Of a DNA stretch of 64,000 nt, positions 13,701-25,780 are shown in pieces. Below the pieces are notes generated by a model, which was not told where the DNA came from, ran no database searches, and saw nothing but the letters and a program-made list of their open reading frames with translations. The position numbers were made by a program, and so were the translations under genes. Origin of the DNA: Selaginella moellendorffii. Lineage: Eukaryota > Streptophyta > Lycopodiopsida > Selaginellales > Selaginellaceae. The DNA lies in contig NW_003314336.1 in the NCBI RefSeq assembly GCF_000143415.4, positions 720,853-784,852 on the forward strand, written 5' to 3'. The number at the start of each line of letters is the position of its first letter. The stretch's first letter is position 1.

Positions 13701-15620
13701 ATTAGTTCTGATAAAAATAGTGTTGATGATTTCGCTTTAGCTTTGTGTTGTTGGCATTCGTGCATTTGCTAGTTAGCAACTGTGTTGACGTTCAAATGAA
13801 CTGAGTGGCAAGTTGAGTTAGTTGTGTTCTCGACGAGTTTGGTAGTAAGGGTTGAGCTCTAGCTTTTCCTTGAAAATTGATTCAGTCGTGGACTATGCTA
13901 ACTCTACGAGATAAAGAGTTTGTGATTGATATTGAAGTGATTGAATCCTTGTTGGATTTCAGTTGGGATATATCAATCATTGTTGATTCTTCTTGTGCTT
14001 GTTACGAAGTGAATTACGTCTTGTTCTAGATGGATTCATGGAGGATCGTTTAGTGATCACTTGTTGAGCATCGCTTCGTTTTGCTTAGCTTTTGGATTGA
14101 TGCAAATATGCTCTTCATTAACTTTAGCATTATGAAGTTTAGCTTATGGATATATTGAGCAAGACATTATGGGTTGCACCATGATTTCTTCTTTAGCATT
14201 GAAGTTAGTTTTTATGAGACTTGTGATCATTATTAGGTAAGACTTGGCTATAGGCTTCTTCAAGCTTTTGGTTCTTTGAGTTTTATGCTCATTGTTCCAT
14301 TTGTTAGAAGTTGTTGGGGAAGGCATTTTAACTCCTAGCTTCGATGTTGAAGTTAGTATTTGCATCTAGCAATCATTGGTGATGATTGACTATCATCTGG
14401 GATAATTGATTATCCTTGTCAAGATTTTGCTTGATTATTGTTGTTGATATAAATTGAGTTGCTGTCCTTCGGGATGGTAGATTCTTTCTTCAACAATGAT
14501 TTTGCATCTCTTTATTGATGGGCTAATTGACGATCTTTCATGATAGTTGGTTGTTCTCTTTGATGGCTTTTGGCTTTTCGCAATACCACATGTTCTTTGT
14601 GGTTTGCTCTGGATTGGTCTCTTGGGTTTGAGACGTCAGTAGGATGTTGCTGACACTTGCTTAAGCAACTTGAGTTCCTTGGTATTGTTGGCTGGGATCT
14701 ATTCAGATTGGCTTTTGTGATTGTTGGCAGGCATGAGTTAGTTTTGATAGATTTGAATGTTATTTCCTTTGGGTGATACATTCACGAGCATTGTGCTTGT
14801 TAGTCAATAATACTTTGTGTTCCTTGAGTTCTCTCTAGTAAGTTGTTGGCTTACTGTCTACTATCTTCGGTAGTTAAGTTTCATCATTGAGTTTCCTTGA
14901 TGATATACTAGCTATTGAATGTTGTTGGATGGTGATTCCTATGTTTACCAATTATAGTGATCTTGGTGGTTCCTCTCTACTATAATACTAGTTTATCAGA
15001 TGATAACTTCCTTGGAATACTTCACTGATAATTAAATCTCTAAGATATCATTGTTTATGACTTTGATATAGTCCCTATATATTAATCTTTGAGTTTGGGC
15101 CAGTATAGGCAGACTGGCTTCGGCACTTCGTGTGCATGGTGAAATCTCTAGTCATGGGGTAGCTACTGTCGACTGGTCACATAACCCGCCTCTTTGTCGA
15201 TGTTCCTTATTTCGTTGAAAGGGCGTGACCGTGTAAACAACTCTAACTGCCTGTTTACAGTAGTCTATCTAAACCTTACCGACGGGTTTGGTTTCTTTGC
15301 TTAGGAGGGTTGGGGCCTCTGGCTTCTCTCTCTATGTTCCTGCGGGCAGGGGCATATCACACTTTTGTAAGCTGGGTGACTCCCAGAGCAGCAAGGGTGG
15401 CTGACTCCGTTGGTCATTTCCTTGTCGGCAACGGCCGGAAGGTGTCTGAGCTGGTAGCGCATCTGCGTTAGACAAAGAGGTTCCCCCTAACTCATTTAAG
15501 TTGGTGCATTTCTCACATAGTGTGAGTACTGTGAACTTTTTCTGGAGTTGTTTCCTTGACGGTATTCTAGACTCGAGTGTGCATCGACGAGGACGTCGAT
15601 CTTCCCCAAAGGGGGGAGAG
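10711..15620 (+). mobile_element. Internal region of F1 copy 2, non-coding
   Basis: No gag, protease, reverse transcriptase, RNase H or integrase motif was found in any frame. The distal part (about 15.08-15.62 kb) matches 58819-59369, the 3' untranslated part of the chromovirus-derived element, up to the polypurine tract. The rest matches F1 copy 1 reversed. Short open frames in this interval are not supported. Confidence 0.85.
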
Positions 15621-16251
15621 TGTCGCGAATGTGACTTCAGGTATCGAAAGTTACCTGTCGGCTAGTCCTTTCGGATATTCTTACCTTACTACCACGACGG
15701 CAGGAGGTCGGTATTGCTGGACCCTTTATCAGTCCCTCTTGTGCTAGTGGAGTTAACTGGGCATTTCGAGTGTACTTAGACCGGACGAGCATAAGGACGG
15801 AATTCCTACGTGTTATTAGCTAAGCATACTTAGCCCGGTAAGGAGTTTCTGTCTCGTTTTGTCTTGCACTGGCTAGTGACAAGAACCCTCGCGTATTGAG
15901 ATTGGTCCCTCAATATCGCTACATGATAGCTTACCGTGTCTGCCAAACACCCTCGCTATCATGCCCTTTGTGTTAGTCTCATTTCGGTCCCAAATGCTAA
16001 TTATGGAAAGTGTCCAGATTTGCTCATTTGGCATATCTACAGAATGTAGAGATCAGCCTGAACACAATGGTGTTCATCCCATGTCCAAATTCACAATCTA
16101 GGGACATTCCATATTTAGTAAGTTTCGAGCTTGTCCCAGAGACTAACTCCTGATACTAAGGGAGGCTTGGGGTGAAAGCCCAAAACGTGTGTTCCTCAAG
16201 GGGGGGGGGGGCTATGGGGGGTTCCAAATGTATAGTAGGGATAGTGGGTAG
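15621..16251 (+). repeat. 3' LTR of F1 copy 2 (cut by gap)
   Basis: Nearly identical to the first 631 bp of the LTR at 9562. I notice only scattered differences, for example TTCC versus TTTCT near 15845. Such high similarity suggests a fairly recent insertion. Confidence 0.9.
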
Positions 16252-16351
16252 NNNNNNNNNNNNNNNNNNNNNNNNNNNNNNNNNNNNNNNNNNNNNNNNN
16301 NNNNNNNNNNNNNNNNNNNNNNNNNNNNNNNNNNNNNNNNNNNNNNNNNNN
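16252..16351. other. Assembly gap (100 N)
   Basis: Exactly 100 N, probably a gap of unknown size. It hides the end of the F1 3' LTR, its right target-site duplication, and the middle of the G1 integrase. Confidence 1.
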
Positions 16352-17960
16352 TCCATAGATGCCGAAACAACAGGCTCATAGGAATATGAAAAGAGAGTGA
16401 GAAGGAAGAGGAGCTCGAGAAAGGGCATTAGCATCAACTATAAAACTCCTTGGGCGATAAACAACATCAAAATCATATATTTGAAGCTTCAAAGCCGGTA
16501 GTATGACCAACTAGGTTCTTTCACTTCAATAATGAAGGAACTGCAGCATGATCACCTTTAAGTAACATCTGAGAACCATGTAAATATGCATGAAGTTTCT
16601 CGAAATCCCAGACTGCTGCTAAACACTCCTTCTCTGTGTGGAGTAGTTCACCTCTGCTGGTTGTAATGTATGGCTTATATATGCAATGGGATGGTGCTGA
16701 CCAGACACATTTGGGCTCTCTTGCATCAACACACCTCCAATACCAATATACACCTCCATCCATGTGCAAAATAAAAGGTTGAGTGTAGTCAGGATATGCC
16801 AAAACTGGAGGAGTTGTCAAGAGCTCTTTGAGATCCACAAATGCCCACTCACAATCTAGAGACTAGATGAAAAATGACATTGATGACTTCAACAATGCTC
16901 ACAACAGTGTAGTGCGATCAGAAAAATGATCCACAAAACAACTGAGATACTGCACCTTGCCTAGGAAGTATTGCACATCATTCACACACTTTGGAGCAGA
17001 GAACTTTAGAACAGCCACAAGTTTGTCAAGATCAACTTGCAAACCCTCACGAGACATAGGTACCCAAGATAAGTTGTGTCCTTGGACCCAAACACGCACT
17101 TTGACAGCTTCAACTTTAAACCAACGTCCTGTAGCTGATCCAACACTTTACAAACATCACGAACATACTCCTCCCATGTCCCCTTTGAGTGGATCAAGAC
17201 ATCATCAATAAGTCAGCAGTCACCTCTGGTATATCATAAAGAACCTCGTCCATCATCCATTGAAAAATTGCTGGAGTATTGTTCAAACCAAACGGCATTA
17301 CCAAGAATTTGTATAAACCAAATGATGTATGAAAAGTAGTCTTAGGAATATCTTCTTCAGCCATTGGTACTTGCTAGTACCTAGAAGCAAGATTTAGCTT
17401 GGTGAACCAACAACTTCTCCCTAGACGATCCAAGAGATCAGCAGTGTGAGGAAGAGGGTACACATCCAGGATCGTCACTTTGTTTAACGGACGATAGTCA
17501 ATGCAAAAACAAATACTCCCATCAGGTTACGTCACAAGATGAGGTTCACATGCCCAATGATTCTGCAACTTCCGAATAGCACCCTTCTCCTGACATTTGC
17601 ATATAGAATCTTGATCTCTTTGGGTGACCGACGACGAATAGGACCCTTGATTGGACGAGCATCCCCAATTGGAATCAGATGATGTGTGGCAATCTTGGCC
17701 ATAGATGATAAGTTAAATTCAAAAAGATCAGAATACTCTTTCATGAGCCGGTCAACTGCTACAACACAAAGATTGTCAGAGGGATCGAAAAAGGGAAGAG
17801 CAGAATAAGATGGAAACATAGCAGGAAATAGTGGGGGGGATAAAAGTAATGGAAGCAGAGGTAGAAGTAGAGGGACGAAGAGGTACAGAAGTGAGAGGAA
17901 TGGATGAAATATAAAGAAGTATAAAACAAGGGGGAGAAGCCTGAAAGTCACACTTGGCAT
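16352..17960 (-). pseudogene. Ty3/gypsy reverse transcriptase and RNase H (G1), decayed
   Basis: The minus-strand reading is in several frames. About 17690-17600 has the entry to reverse transcriptase, with HHLIPIGDARPI and a following RRRSPKE. About 17190-16900 has the fingers/palm-to-connection part, with KLKLSKCVFG, TYLGY and FSAPKCVNDVQYFLG. About 16838-16521 has RNase H: LLTTPPVLAYPD, FILHMDGG in place of the usual DAS, and TEKECLAAVWDFEKLHAYLHG. About 16480-16420 has the post-RNase H tag VDANALSRAP, equivalent to the usual DALSR. Frame breaks between these blocks show it is dead. It corresponds to a polyprotein copying RNA into DNA. Confidence 0.85.
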
Positions 17961-17973
17961 AATTGTGCTGCAA

Positions 17974-18267
17974 TTAATCTATACTAAGGATAAGGTCAAA
18001 AGTTTGACTTGGCACCACCCACAATGACTGTAACCTAAGCTCGAGATTACCCACATGCACAAATAGGTCTGCCTCATCCCATGCACATGCATGTGTACAG
18101 TTGTTGCCATAAAGAATGAAAATTGGCTCTGTTGCACAACGCAAGTGTAGATAGCAACATGTGGCAACAGGTCGAGTAATAGAAGATAAACTCAAACCTG
18201 TATCAACCAACACAGAGAGAACAATGGGAGACCTCTTGTTATAAAAATGAGCTTGGAAAGTAAACAC
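17974..18267 (-). pseudogene. Ty3/gypsy aspartic protease (G1)
   Basis: A 97-codon open frame contains VLVDTGLSLSSIT, the DTG active-site motif of retroelement proteases (the usual third residue after DTG is Ala or Ser). A distal hydrophobic segment ends FDLILSID, where the family normally has a YDVILGMD-like motif. It lies directly upstream, on the minus strand, of reverse transcriptase, as in Ty3/gypsy polyproteins. Confidence 0.75.
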
Positions 18268-18299
18268 TGGATGAACTAGTGCCGAGTGAACCCTTTAAT

Positions 18300-19290
18300 G
18301 ATACTCTTGAAAGAAAAATAGAGGAGTCACTAACTTATTTACGCAAGGTCCCTTCGTTATTCATGCAACTCCTCATTTCCCAGATACATCTCAGTGTCCA
18401 GACCTTCCACTGCAACAACACCAACAAGACGTTGTTGATGTCAAGGTCTCCACTCAGGAAATGGAGGTCGCCAATCTGGAAAGCACCGACAATGCAGATA
18501 AGTATAACCAACTTCATCACATGCCCAGTAGCAAACATCATAGCCATGACCATGTCCTCGCCCTTGTCCTTGGACTCAAGCAATAGTAGCATCAACCTCC
18601 ATTGGAACAGGACTAACGCCCACAAGAAGTGGAGTGGAAGGATGTGCAACGAGAAGTGGAAGAGGCGACATTTTATAATGTTGTGCCAAGCAAAGAGAAT
18701 TGTCAAGGGTGGCTAAAGCAAGTGCATGCATAAGTCTGACAAGATCTTGATGAAGTGCTGACCACAACATTCCTAGCTTGATCCGCTCTGACATATTTGG
18801 CTCTGCTCGAAGCAAGAAGTTTCGGAAACAAATGCCAAATTGCATCACTGACTCTAATGGCCCTTGATGAGACGATGCATTTGCTGGAAGGCATCATCAC
18901 AATCGTCAGCATGTCTGAATGCACATTTGAAGACGTCCGGGAGAACACTCTAATCCCCACATGTGGCTACACTCAAACCATTGTACCACTTCAACGCCGT
19001 CCCTTAGAGACACATGGGAAACTCACACAAACATTAAGCATCATCCCAAAAATGATAGATGGCAATCATTGTAGGTGATCGAATAAATGGTACACATCAT
19101 CCCCAAGATTCCCATGAAAGGACTCTGACCGAACTCAAGGATTGGCACCAAGAGTAGGAGGAGTTGTACCACATGTCGTGAATGCTGCCATCAACTGAGT
19201 TTGGTTGTTCAATTGCAATCACATGGCATCAAACAATTGCACCAACTGCTGCTTCAGAGTTAGAAGAGACTGCTACTCTGCCATGAAAAT
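18300..19290 (-). pseudogene. Degenerate gag region of G1
   Basis: Broken minus-strand frames lie between the protease and the 5' LTR. A zinc-knuckle remnant reads CYWACDEVGYTYLHC at about 18480-18545; spacing and a His-to-Tyr change depart from the CCHC box. A likely start lies near 19285, reading MAE then a TAG where CAG would be expected. Gag would form the virus-like particle. Confidence 0.55.
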
Positions 19291-19516
19291 GAATGAAAAG
19301 AAAAAAGCAAAAGAAGAGAAATGAGAAAAAAACTAGAAGGAAAGGAAGATCTAGACAATGGAAAAGCTAAATCTAAACAAAAATTTTAAAAGGAAAGAAC
19401 AAAAGAAAGGAAATGGAAAAAGCTAAATCTAGATGATTCAAAAGTTAGATTTAAACCAAAATCCCAAATCCAAGCACTCCTCATGGACAATAAAAGGTGC
19501 CCCTCATCTTCACCAA

Positions 19517-19692
19517 TGTGAGTGCTTGGAATATGAAAAAGGAATATAGAAAATGTGCATATTAATTAGCCCAAAAACCCTAGCTTATATACAAGAGCAA
19601 GTGGTCCGGATTAAAACCAATCTGACAGCTACCAAAATCCCACTATACTAATATTAGTATATGGCATTGTAGCCATACACTTGGACCTCACA
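19517..19692 (-). repeat. 5' LTR of G1
   Basis: The minus strand starts TGTGAGGTCC and ends CACTCACA, giving the TGTGA/TCACA terminal inverted repeat. Its first about 110 bp match the truncated LTR at 8696-8807. At 176 bp it is short for Ty3/gypsy. The primer-binding site beginning TTGGTGAAGATGAGG is tentative. Confidence 0.65.
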
Positions 19693-22600
19693 CTACTATA
19701 TTATCACATTATAAATAATTTTAATTTTATATAGAATGTCAGCAAGAGTAATTTCAAATAATAAATTTTGAATTGGTAATTTTTAGGGCTGGTGTAATAG
19801 GGAGGGAAAGCGACTAAGATGCCAAAGGAAACCCTACTCTCAGTTGTTTTCCCTATTACTCTTTTATGTCTTATTCTTGAAGTGTATTCCTTATTTACCT
19901 ACTATTTGACCTGGAGAAATTGATAAGAAAATCCTACAGGTGGGAAGAATGAAGATTTAAAAGTAAGTTTATTTGAGGAACCATCAAGTTTTTATTTTGT
20001 TTCTTTTTACTAGGCTAATGTATTTGTATGACACCTTGAAACTTAAGATGGTTCAAAAAGATATTTGACTTTAGCCATCTAGGAAGTCCTGTCACTAACA
20101 TGAGTGATTGGTAAACAAGAAATCAAAACTCAAATTCTTACAATCTCTATTTTTTCTCAGAGATTCTATGGATTATAGCAAGACACCTTGAGAGGTATGT
20201 GTCATATGGCTTGGCATTTCTATTTATTTTGCAATCTTTAATTCAAACTTCTATGTGAATTTGGTGGATTTACTGAACGTTATAAGCACTTAGAAGACAT
20301 TGACTAAGATTTTGTGCTATTCTTCTTAAATGAGGTTCCTTCACTTTACTTTCTGCCAGCTCTATTTCAGATTAGATGTTCTTGGTGACAATTTTCCAGC
20401 TCAGCTTTGTGTGCTAGAATTGAACTTGATAGTTAATAAGCTACCTTGGAAACATATTCTTTTTTACGAATATGAAACTACGATATGGGGCAAATATATC
20501 TCACTAGTGCACTGCTATAAGGATGCTATTTTATTACTTTAGAAAAAGGAATCACTACTGCAAGAGGGTTTTAACTATGAAGAGCAAGAGGGTGTAGTTG
20601 ACAGGTTAAATGTTACTTCTTGAAAATGACTAAAACAAGCCTTTTTTTAGTAAATGATGACTTCCTAACACACTTTCTGCCCATCACATTCTATCTTGTA
20701 ACACCATGTGTTTTGTATAAGCTAAAGTTGTCAACTTTGCATAGTTGCTGCACTCTTTGAAGTCAAAAGAATCTCTCCCTTTTGGAATAGCATCTTGAAA
20801 AAAAGAGTGCCACATGAATTCATGGATAATTCATGAGCATGGTATAGGAGATCATCTTGTTATACAAAACTTAGTTAAGACAGTTTCATGTGACAAATTA
20901 TTTCAACTACAAGAAATTAACATACCACAAGCTGCCATTGAACAAATGTTTGTCATTGGACTACCAAGAACTTAAACAAATTAAATGTACTATTAGCATT
21001 AAACAAGGATGTCCACTATATTTGGTTTATACATCAATGTCCTTATATATCAAGATTCATATGGTCCTCCCTTTTTTTGCCACTACTACTTTTTTGCCAC
21101 CACACCAATTCTTGAATGTGGAATTTGGCTATTGGAATGTAAAACTTGGTATCATGGTTGTAGAGATATAAGTTTTCTCAGTCTGCTCTACAAACATCAC
21201 AGGATGGTGGCACCAACTTAGATGTTAGACATACCAAGCTAGACATGGATTTAGACTCCTTGCTTCACAGGAGCATGTGATTTATATTGCATATTGCTTT
21301 TCAATAATAGCTCAATTAAGCTCAACACAATTCAAGTTCATAGAGTACCTTGATATTGTCAACATACAATACCTTATTGGAATAATATCTTATTGAAGTG
21401 CTAATAAACCATGCCATGGGTAGATAACATCGATATATTATGGCAAGTTATCAAGTAGGCTAACATCACCTCCACATAGACATATTCTTGTAGACTCTAC
21501 TTGACAACTTTTAGATGGTACACCACTTCAATCTCACATATAAAACATTTGACCACCTACAAGCTAGCAAGAATTCCTTGGATTTGACCTTACCTCTTCA
21601 CAAGTTTCTCATGCAATTACATCATATTTGTCTGGTTGAATTCTTCTTGGCTGCCACAGTTTTAGGAGATAGGGTGCTTCATATTTTTATGAATAATATT
21701 TTTTAATAATTTTGTATTTTTCAGTTTAAAATTTTCTTTAAAATATAAAGATATAATTTATAATGATATGTAATAAGAAAAAAATTTTCTTTATATGATG
21801 ATTTCCTAAAACCTAATAGTATTCCACACTAACTGGTGATGAATCAAATTTTTTATATGGTAGCTTATGTCTTGTGTAGCCCTTACATTAACAATGTCTC
21901 AATCATAATTATAACTTTATTTTATGTATCAAAATTATAATTAATAGAAAATATTAATGCAAAATAAAAAAAAGTGTTATAAATTTGAGATATTTTAAAA
22001 ATCTTAAAATATATTAAATATCTAATCTAACTAAAAAATCAATATGATTAATTTCTCTAGTGACTGTATTAAAAGATAGAATAGCTAGAGCCATTGAACT
22101 CCTCTATATCAATTTATGAAGGTTCCTCCATATATTATATCATTACTTCACCTTTTTTCTTACTTGAAAGTATTTTTATATCTGTACTTGTATAAATATG
22201 TGTAATTTTAATAAAATTCTATCAAATAAATAAAGTATTATTTTTCTATACATAAATTAAAATATCAAATTAACTTTATTTCAATAATTTTAACTACAAC
22301 TTAATCTAATATAAAATTAGTCATTTTAGTAACAGTAACTAATGTAATTTTTTAGATCCAAGTTTTATTTATATACATATTTATCCACAACATTCTACTT
22401 TCCAAGTTTGCTATAATTAATTATCTACAGTATGCTTTTATTCAATAGCATGTATCTAAAAGTTAAATGCACAACTATACACTATTTAATATTTTCATAA
22501 ATTCTTCACTTTGATGAGTATTGAATATAAGTAATATTAGAGTATAACATTTATTAGTCCAAATGACAATATTTGCAATCCTTAATTTATAAAATTAGTA

Positions 22601-23764
22601 TGATATGTTGAGTATAGCTAGAATGAAGAGATGCTATTTTATGCAGTCTAACCAGATCTACCACCCTAATTGAACATATTTATATTGCAAAGGCACAATC
22701 ATGGCAATAACTTCTACATGATGCATAAACACTAATGGCAAAGAGCTTTTGTTCCATGCCATGAGCTGCTAGAAGAACATTTAGACAGTCTTGAAAAATT
22801 GCAAAGTTATAATAATGATCTAAGTTGACAATTTAGAAGCCATAATTATAGTGTAAACTCCTAAATTTGGACTTTATGGGAGGCATACTACTCAAACCCA
22901 AAAACACTTTAAGCCCAAGTATCCCAAAATCCTTAATTAATTAAAAAAGCAGATGTATTTTTATCCTTAGACTCTTTCTCTCTATATTTGAATCCATAAA
23001 AATCACCTCTCAAATCATTCTCTTTTGTTAATTATATATGGTAGTTTACAAGCTTGGTATGCCTTTCAACAAAGATACAAAAACCATCAATGAGCTTAAT
23101 TTATATGAACTTTGATTCTTTGGATTCAGTAGATTACTTGCTACAGTTGAGTTCTTTTCACTATAGGTGAAGGCTTCAAAAACTCATATCAAAATTTCAT
23201 AGGGTACCCAAAGTGTTTCCATCACAATTAGACCCATGCCTTTAGTGGTTGCCAAGCCTCAATCTCCAAACAATTCATCTATCCATAGGATCTTATAATA
23301 AGCATTTTTATCTTGGTAGAAGATCTAAGACTTCACTTGGCACTCTAATTATATTTTTTATGTTATGAGGTGTGTTATAATTATTGTCAATTGCAAATAG
23401 GATTTTTTATATACAGATTAACTGTATAAATTATAATTATGATTATGTTAAAAATTAGGATTAAAATTACACTTTTTGAAATCCAAGAATAAACATAACA
23501 AAGTAATAGCTCAAATTGGCAAACACTTCTCATATGGATAACTCCTTATTTGAAAGTGCTATTAGCATATGGCATATGGCATCTTTTATTCCATAGTTAG
23601 AATATTATTTATGAATATACTTATAATCTAATGGTTGAAATTCAAAACCTTCAAATATATGGCATAGATCAAGTGCCAAAATGGTGGCAATGCTTGAATT
23701 TTGATTTTAATGACACTCCAAATCAAGTGAAATTTTTTTTGGCAATTGGGCAGATTGTAGGCTG

Positions 23765-23811
<47 letters not shown>

Positions 23812-24240
23812 AAAATTTCAAATGCATCAAATAAAGCCCACCATATTTATTGGAACAATGTCAAAGAAAGGCATGTTGAAAGAAATTCCTGAAGAGGCTG
23901 TGTCTTTCATGGAGGTTTGTGTTTCTTTCTCTTTTCCTATCTCTTCTTACTCTTATAAATGATCCATTAGAGACCAATCACTTTAGCTCTCTCAAATCTA
24001 ACATCCAGGACTGAATGCACAGCAGAAGAGGCACTAAAACACACAAGGATGTGCCCTTTTTGTGAGTAGGAGCCTGTTAAAATGAATGGGAAAACATTAA
24101 CTTCAGGCCAGGTATGCTCGAAGTTTTTCTATTGTTTCACACTTACTCTTCTATGTTCCCTTGCAAAATGAACCTATTTTAACCTCCAAAAAGGAGGAGT
24201 GTGAAAAGCTGTTCTACAAAACCATGCGAATTGGTGCCAC
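19693..24240. other. AT-rich intergenic DNA, no gene recognised
   Basis: The stretch is very AT-rich, especially 21.7-22.7 kb. I found no gene, no tRNA and no retroelement motif. A small open segment near 23850-23910 beginning MSKKGMLKEIPEE and ending at a possible splice donor could be an exon, but nothing supports it further. A CT microsatellite lies at 23767-23806. Confidence 0.5.
23767..23806. repeat. (CT)20 microsatellite
   Basis: An uninterrupted CT dinucleotide run of about 40 bp in AT-rich DNA. Confidence 0.98.
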
Positions 24241-24245
24241 CCGTG

Positions 24246-25780
24246 TGTGAGACACAAATCCCTAAGCCCCAAAGTGGAGCCGAAAGGGTGCCACGTGGTA
24301 GTGGCCAAAGTGAAAGCCAAACGAGCATAACACGTTTGGACTAAAAGCTCCGACTTGAGGAGTTCGAGATGGACCCGAGATGGAGTCTGAGATGGACCGA
24401 GATGAAATCTGAGATGGAGTCTGAGATGGAGTCCGAGATGGACCAAGACGGAGTCCGAGATGGAGTCTGAGATGGACCCGAGATGGAATCCGAGATGGAG
24501 TCTGAAGTCGAGACCGAGACTGAGACCAAGACCGGGACCGAGACTGGGACCGAGACCGAGACCGAGACCGGGACTGAGACCGAGACCGAGACGGAGACCG
24601 AGGCTGAGGCCGAGACCGAGCCCAAGCCCGAGTCCGAGTCTAAGTTTGAGTTTGAGTTCGAGTCCGAGTCCAAGTTCGAGTCTGAGAGGGTGAAAGACCA
24701 AAGCATTCGTCTCCCAGACCCTAGGGGGTTTGGTGAGCTCCAAAAGTATAGTAGGGGGAGGACTCCAGTAGAGCCAGTTTGGCCAGGAAAGGCTAGTTTG
24801 GCCCAAGAAGGCTATACCCAGGTGTTGGGTGATGGGATAACCACTGGGAGGTCCAAAGCTAGAGTGAATATGGACCATCAAGCAGGGTAGCTTGGTGAAG
24901 TGTTCAAGAGCCGGCTCTAGTTCCCCCGGGAGATTGAATGGTTGATGCTCCCAGTCCAAGTGTGGGTGGCACTACCTACTTGGATACTTGGTGTGGCTCA
25001 ATGGAACCTCGCTCTGAGCCCATGGCTAGAGCACCTAAAGGCAGAAGGTGAGGAGAGTACCCACAGGGTTTGCATAGGGCCACGGTGTTCCAGAATGTTG
25101 TCCCAGAGTCCCAAACTAGGGAAAGGAGGAGGACCAGTCCTCTAGTGTAGTGACTAAGGATATGGTCACATGGTGAGGAAGTCCCAAAGGACAATGGGAC
25201 TTAGTGGCCAGGCCTACAGGCCTTAATCTAGTGGCAATGTTGGCAAACATGGCCATGGACAGAAAAGGGACTTGGTAGGAACTGACAAAGGGATATTGGG
25301 GAAGGTTATTCGCCATGTCTATGGGCATCCTAAGGATGCTAAGGAGTGGATCTAGGATGACCACTTGTGGACAGATGGCCTAGTCTTGGAGAGGGTAAGG
25401 TAGCCAAATGATAGGGCGATGGACAACCCTAGCACAAGGTGTGGTTAAGTGACTAAAGTAGAATGGAAAAATTAGTCGCTTACAGAGAGCTGGGACTGTG
25501 ATGCAAGTGGTATTGGACCACCAGTGTGGCAAAGGTGAATGGGCATGGCCTTAGCGTAATGGGCTGATATGTCAGTGGCACCTTTGGGTGTTGGTTTTAG
25601 GACCTGACACATGGAGCACTTGGACCAAGTGCAACAGTTGAGTGGCGCGGATGCCATTTTTGGGGCTAGCAAGTCCCCAAGTCCGGAATAGAACTTATGG
25701 AAGTTGTGAGTTAGACTCCTCCAAATGGTCAGAGGTGTGGTTAAGTGACTAAAGTAGAATGGAAAATTTAATCACTTACA
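24246..25780 (+). repeat. 5' LTR of L1
   Basis: This 1535-bp LTR contains the sequence CGAGCATAACACG (24267-24279), which is the uninterrupted version of the site occupied by the DNA transposon in the 3' LTR. It carries a GA-rich minisatellite (24360-24690). Relative to the 3' LTR it has about 500 bp more around 24.5-25.03 kb and about 95 bp more near 25391-25483. That smaller block ends in a partial copy of the LTR end (TTAGTCGCTTACA). Confidence 0.9.
24360..24690. repeat. GAGAYS-type hexamer minisatellite in the L1 LTR
   Basis: Imperfect units of GAGATGGA/GAGTCC and then GAGACC/GAGACT repeat for about 330 bp. Translated frames give chance low-complexity strings such as ETETETKT or LGLGLGL; these are not proteins. 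A shorter version occurs at about 45300-45440 in the 3' LTR. Confidence 0.9.

Larger units (their letters stand above)
9562..16251 (+). mobile_element. Non-coding LTR retrotransposon, family F1, copy 2
   Basis: The 5' LTR is 9562-10710, the internal region 10711-15620, and the 3' LTR starts at 15621 and runs into a gap at 16252. The LTR begins TGTCGCGAATG and ends GTGCGCTACA. The primer-binding site TTTGGTATCAGAGG starts at 10711, and a polypurine tract AAAGGGGGGAGAG ends at 15620. The 4.9-kb interior shows no gag or pol and matches F1 copy 1 in reverse. The left flank is CTCAG (9557-9561); the right duplication cannot be checked because of the gap. It sits in the integrase of G1. Confidence 0.92.
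8696..19692 (-). mobile_element. Ty3/gypsy LTR retrotransposon G1, split by a nested F1 element
   Basis: Minus-strand order from high to low coordinates: LTR 19517-19692, degenerate gag (about 19.3-18.3 kb), protease (about 18.25-17.97 kb), reverse transcriptase (about 17.65-16.9 kb), RNase H (about 16.84-16.4 kb), integrase (gap region, resuming 9544-8987), polypurine tract at about 8808-8822, then a truncated 3' LTR at 8696-8807. The order PR-RT-RH-IN defines Ty3/gypsy. F1 copy 2 (9562-16251 plus gap) interrupts the integrase. Many stops and frame breaks make it inactive. Confidence 0.85.

Noticed and set aside
20330-21706. Short open frames in the AT-rich region 20.3-21.7 kb
   Set aside because: All are under about 95 codons, with AT-driven composition, no recognisable motif and no convincing splice structure.
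24341-24959. Long open frames with LGLGLGL or ETETET composition
   Set aside because: They are by-products of the GAGACC-type minisatellite in the L1 LTR, open in several frames on both strands.
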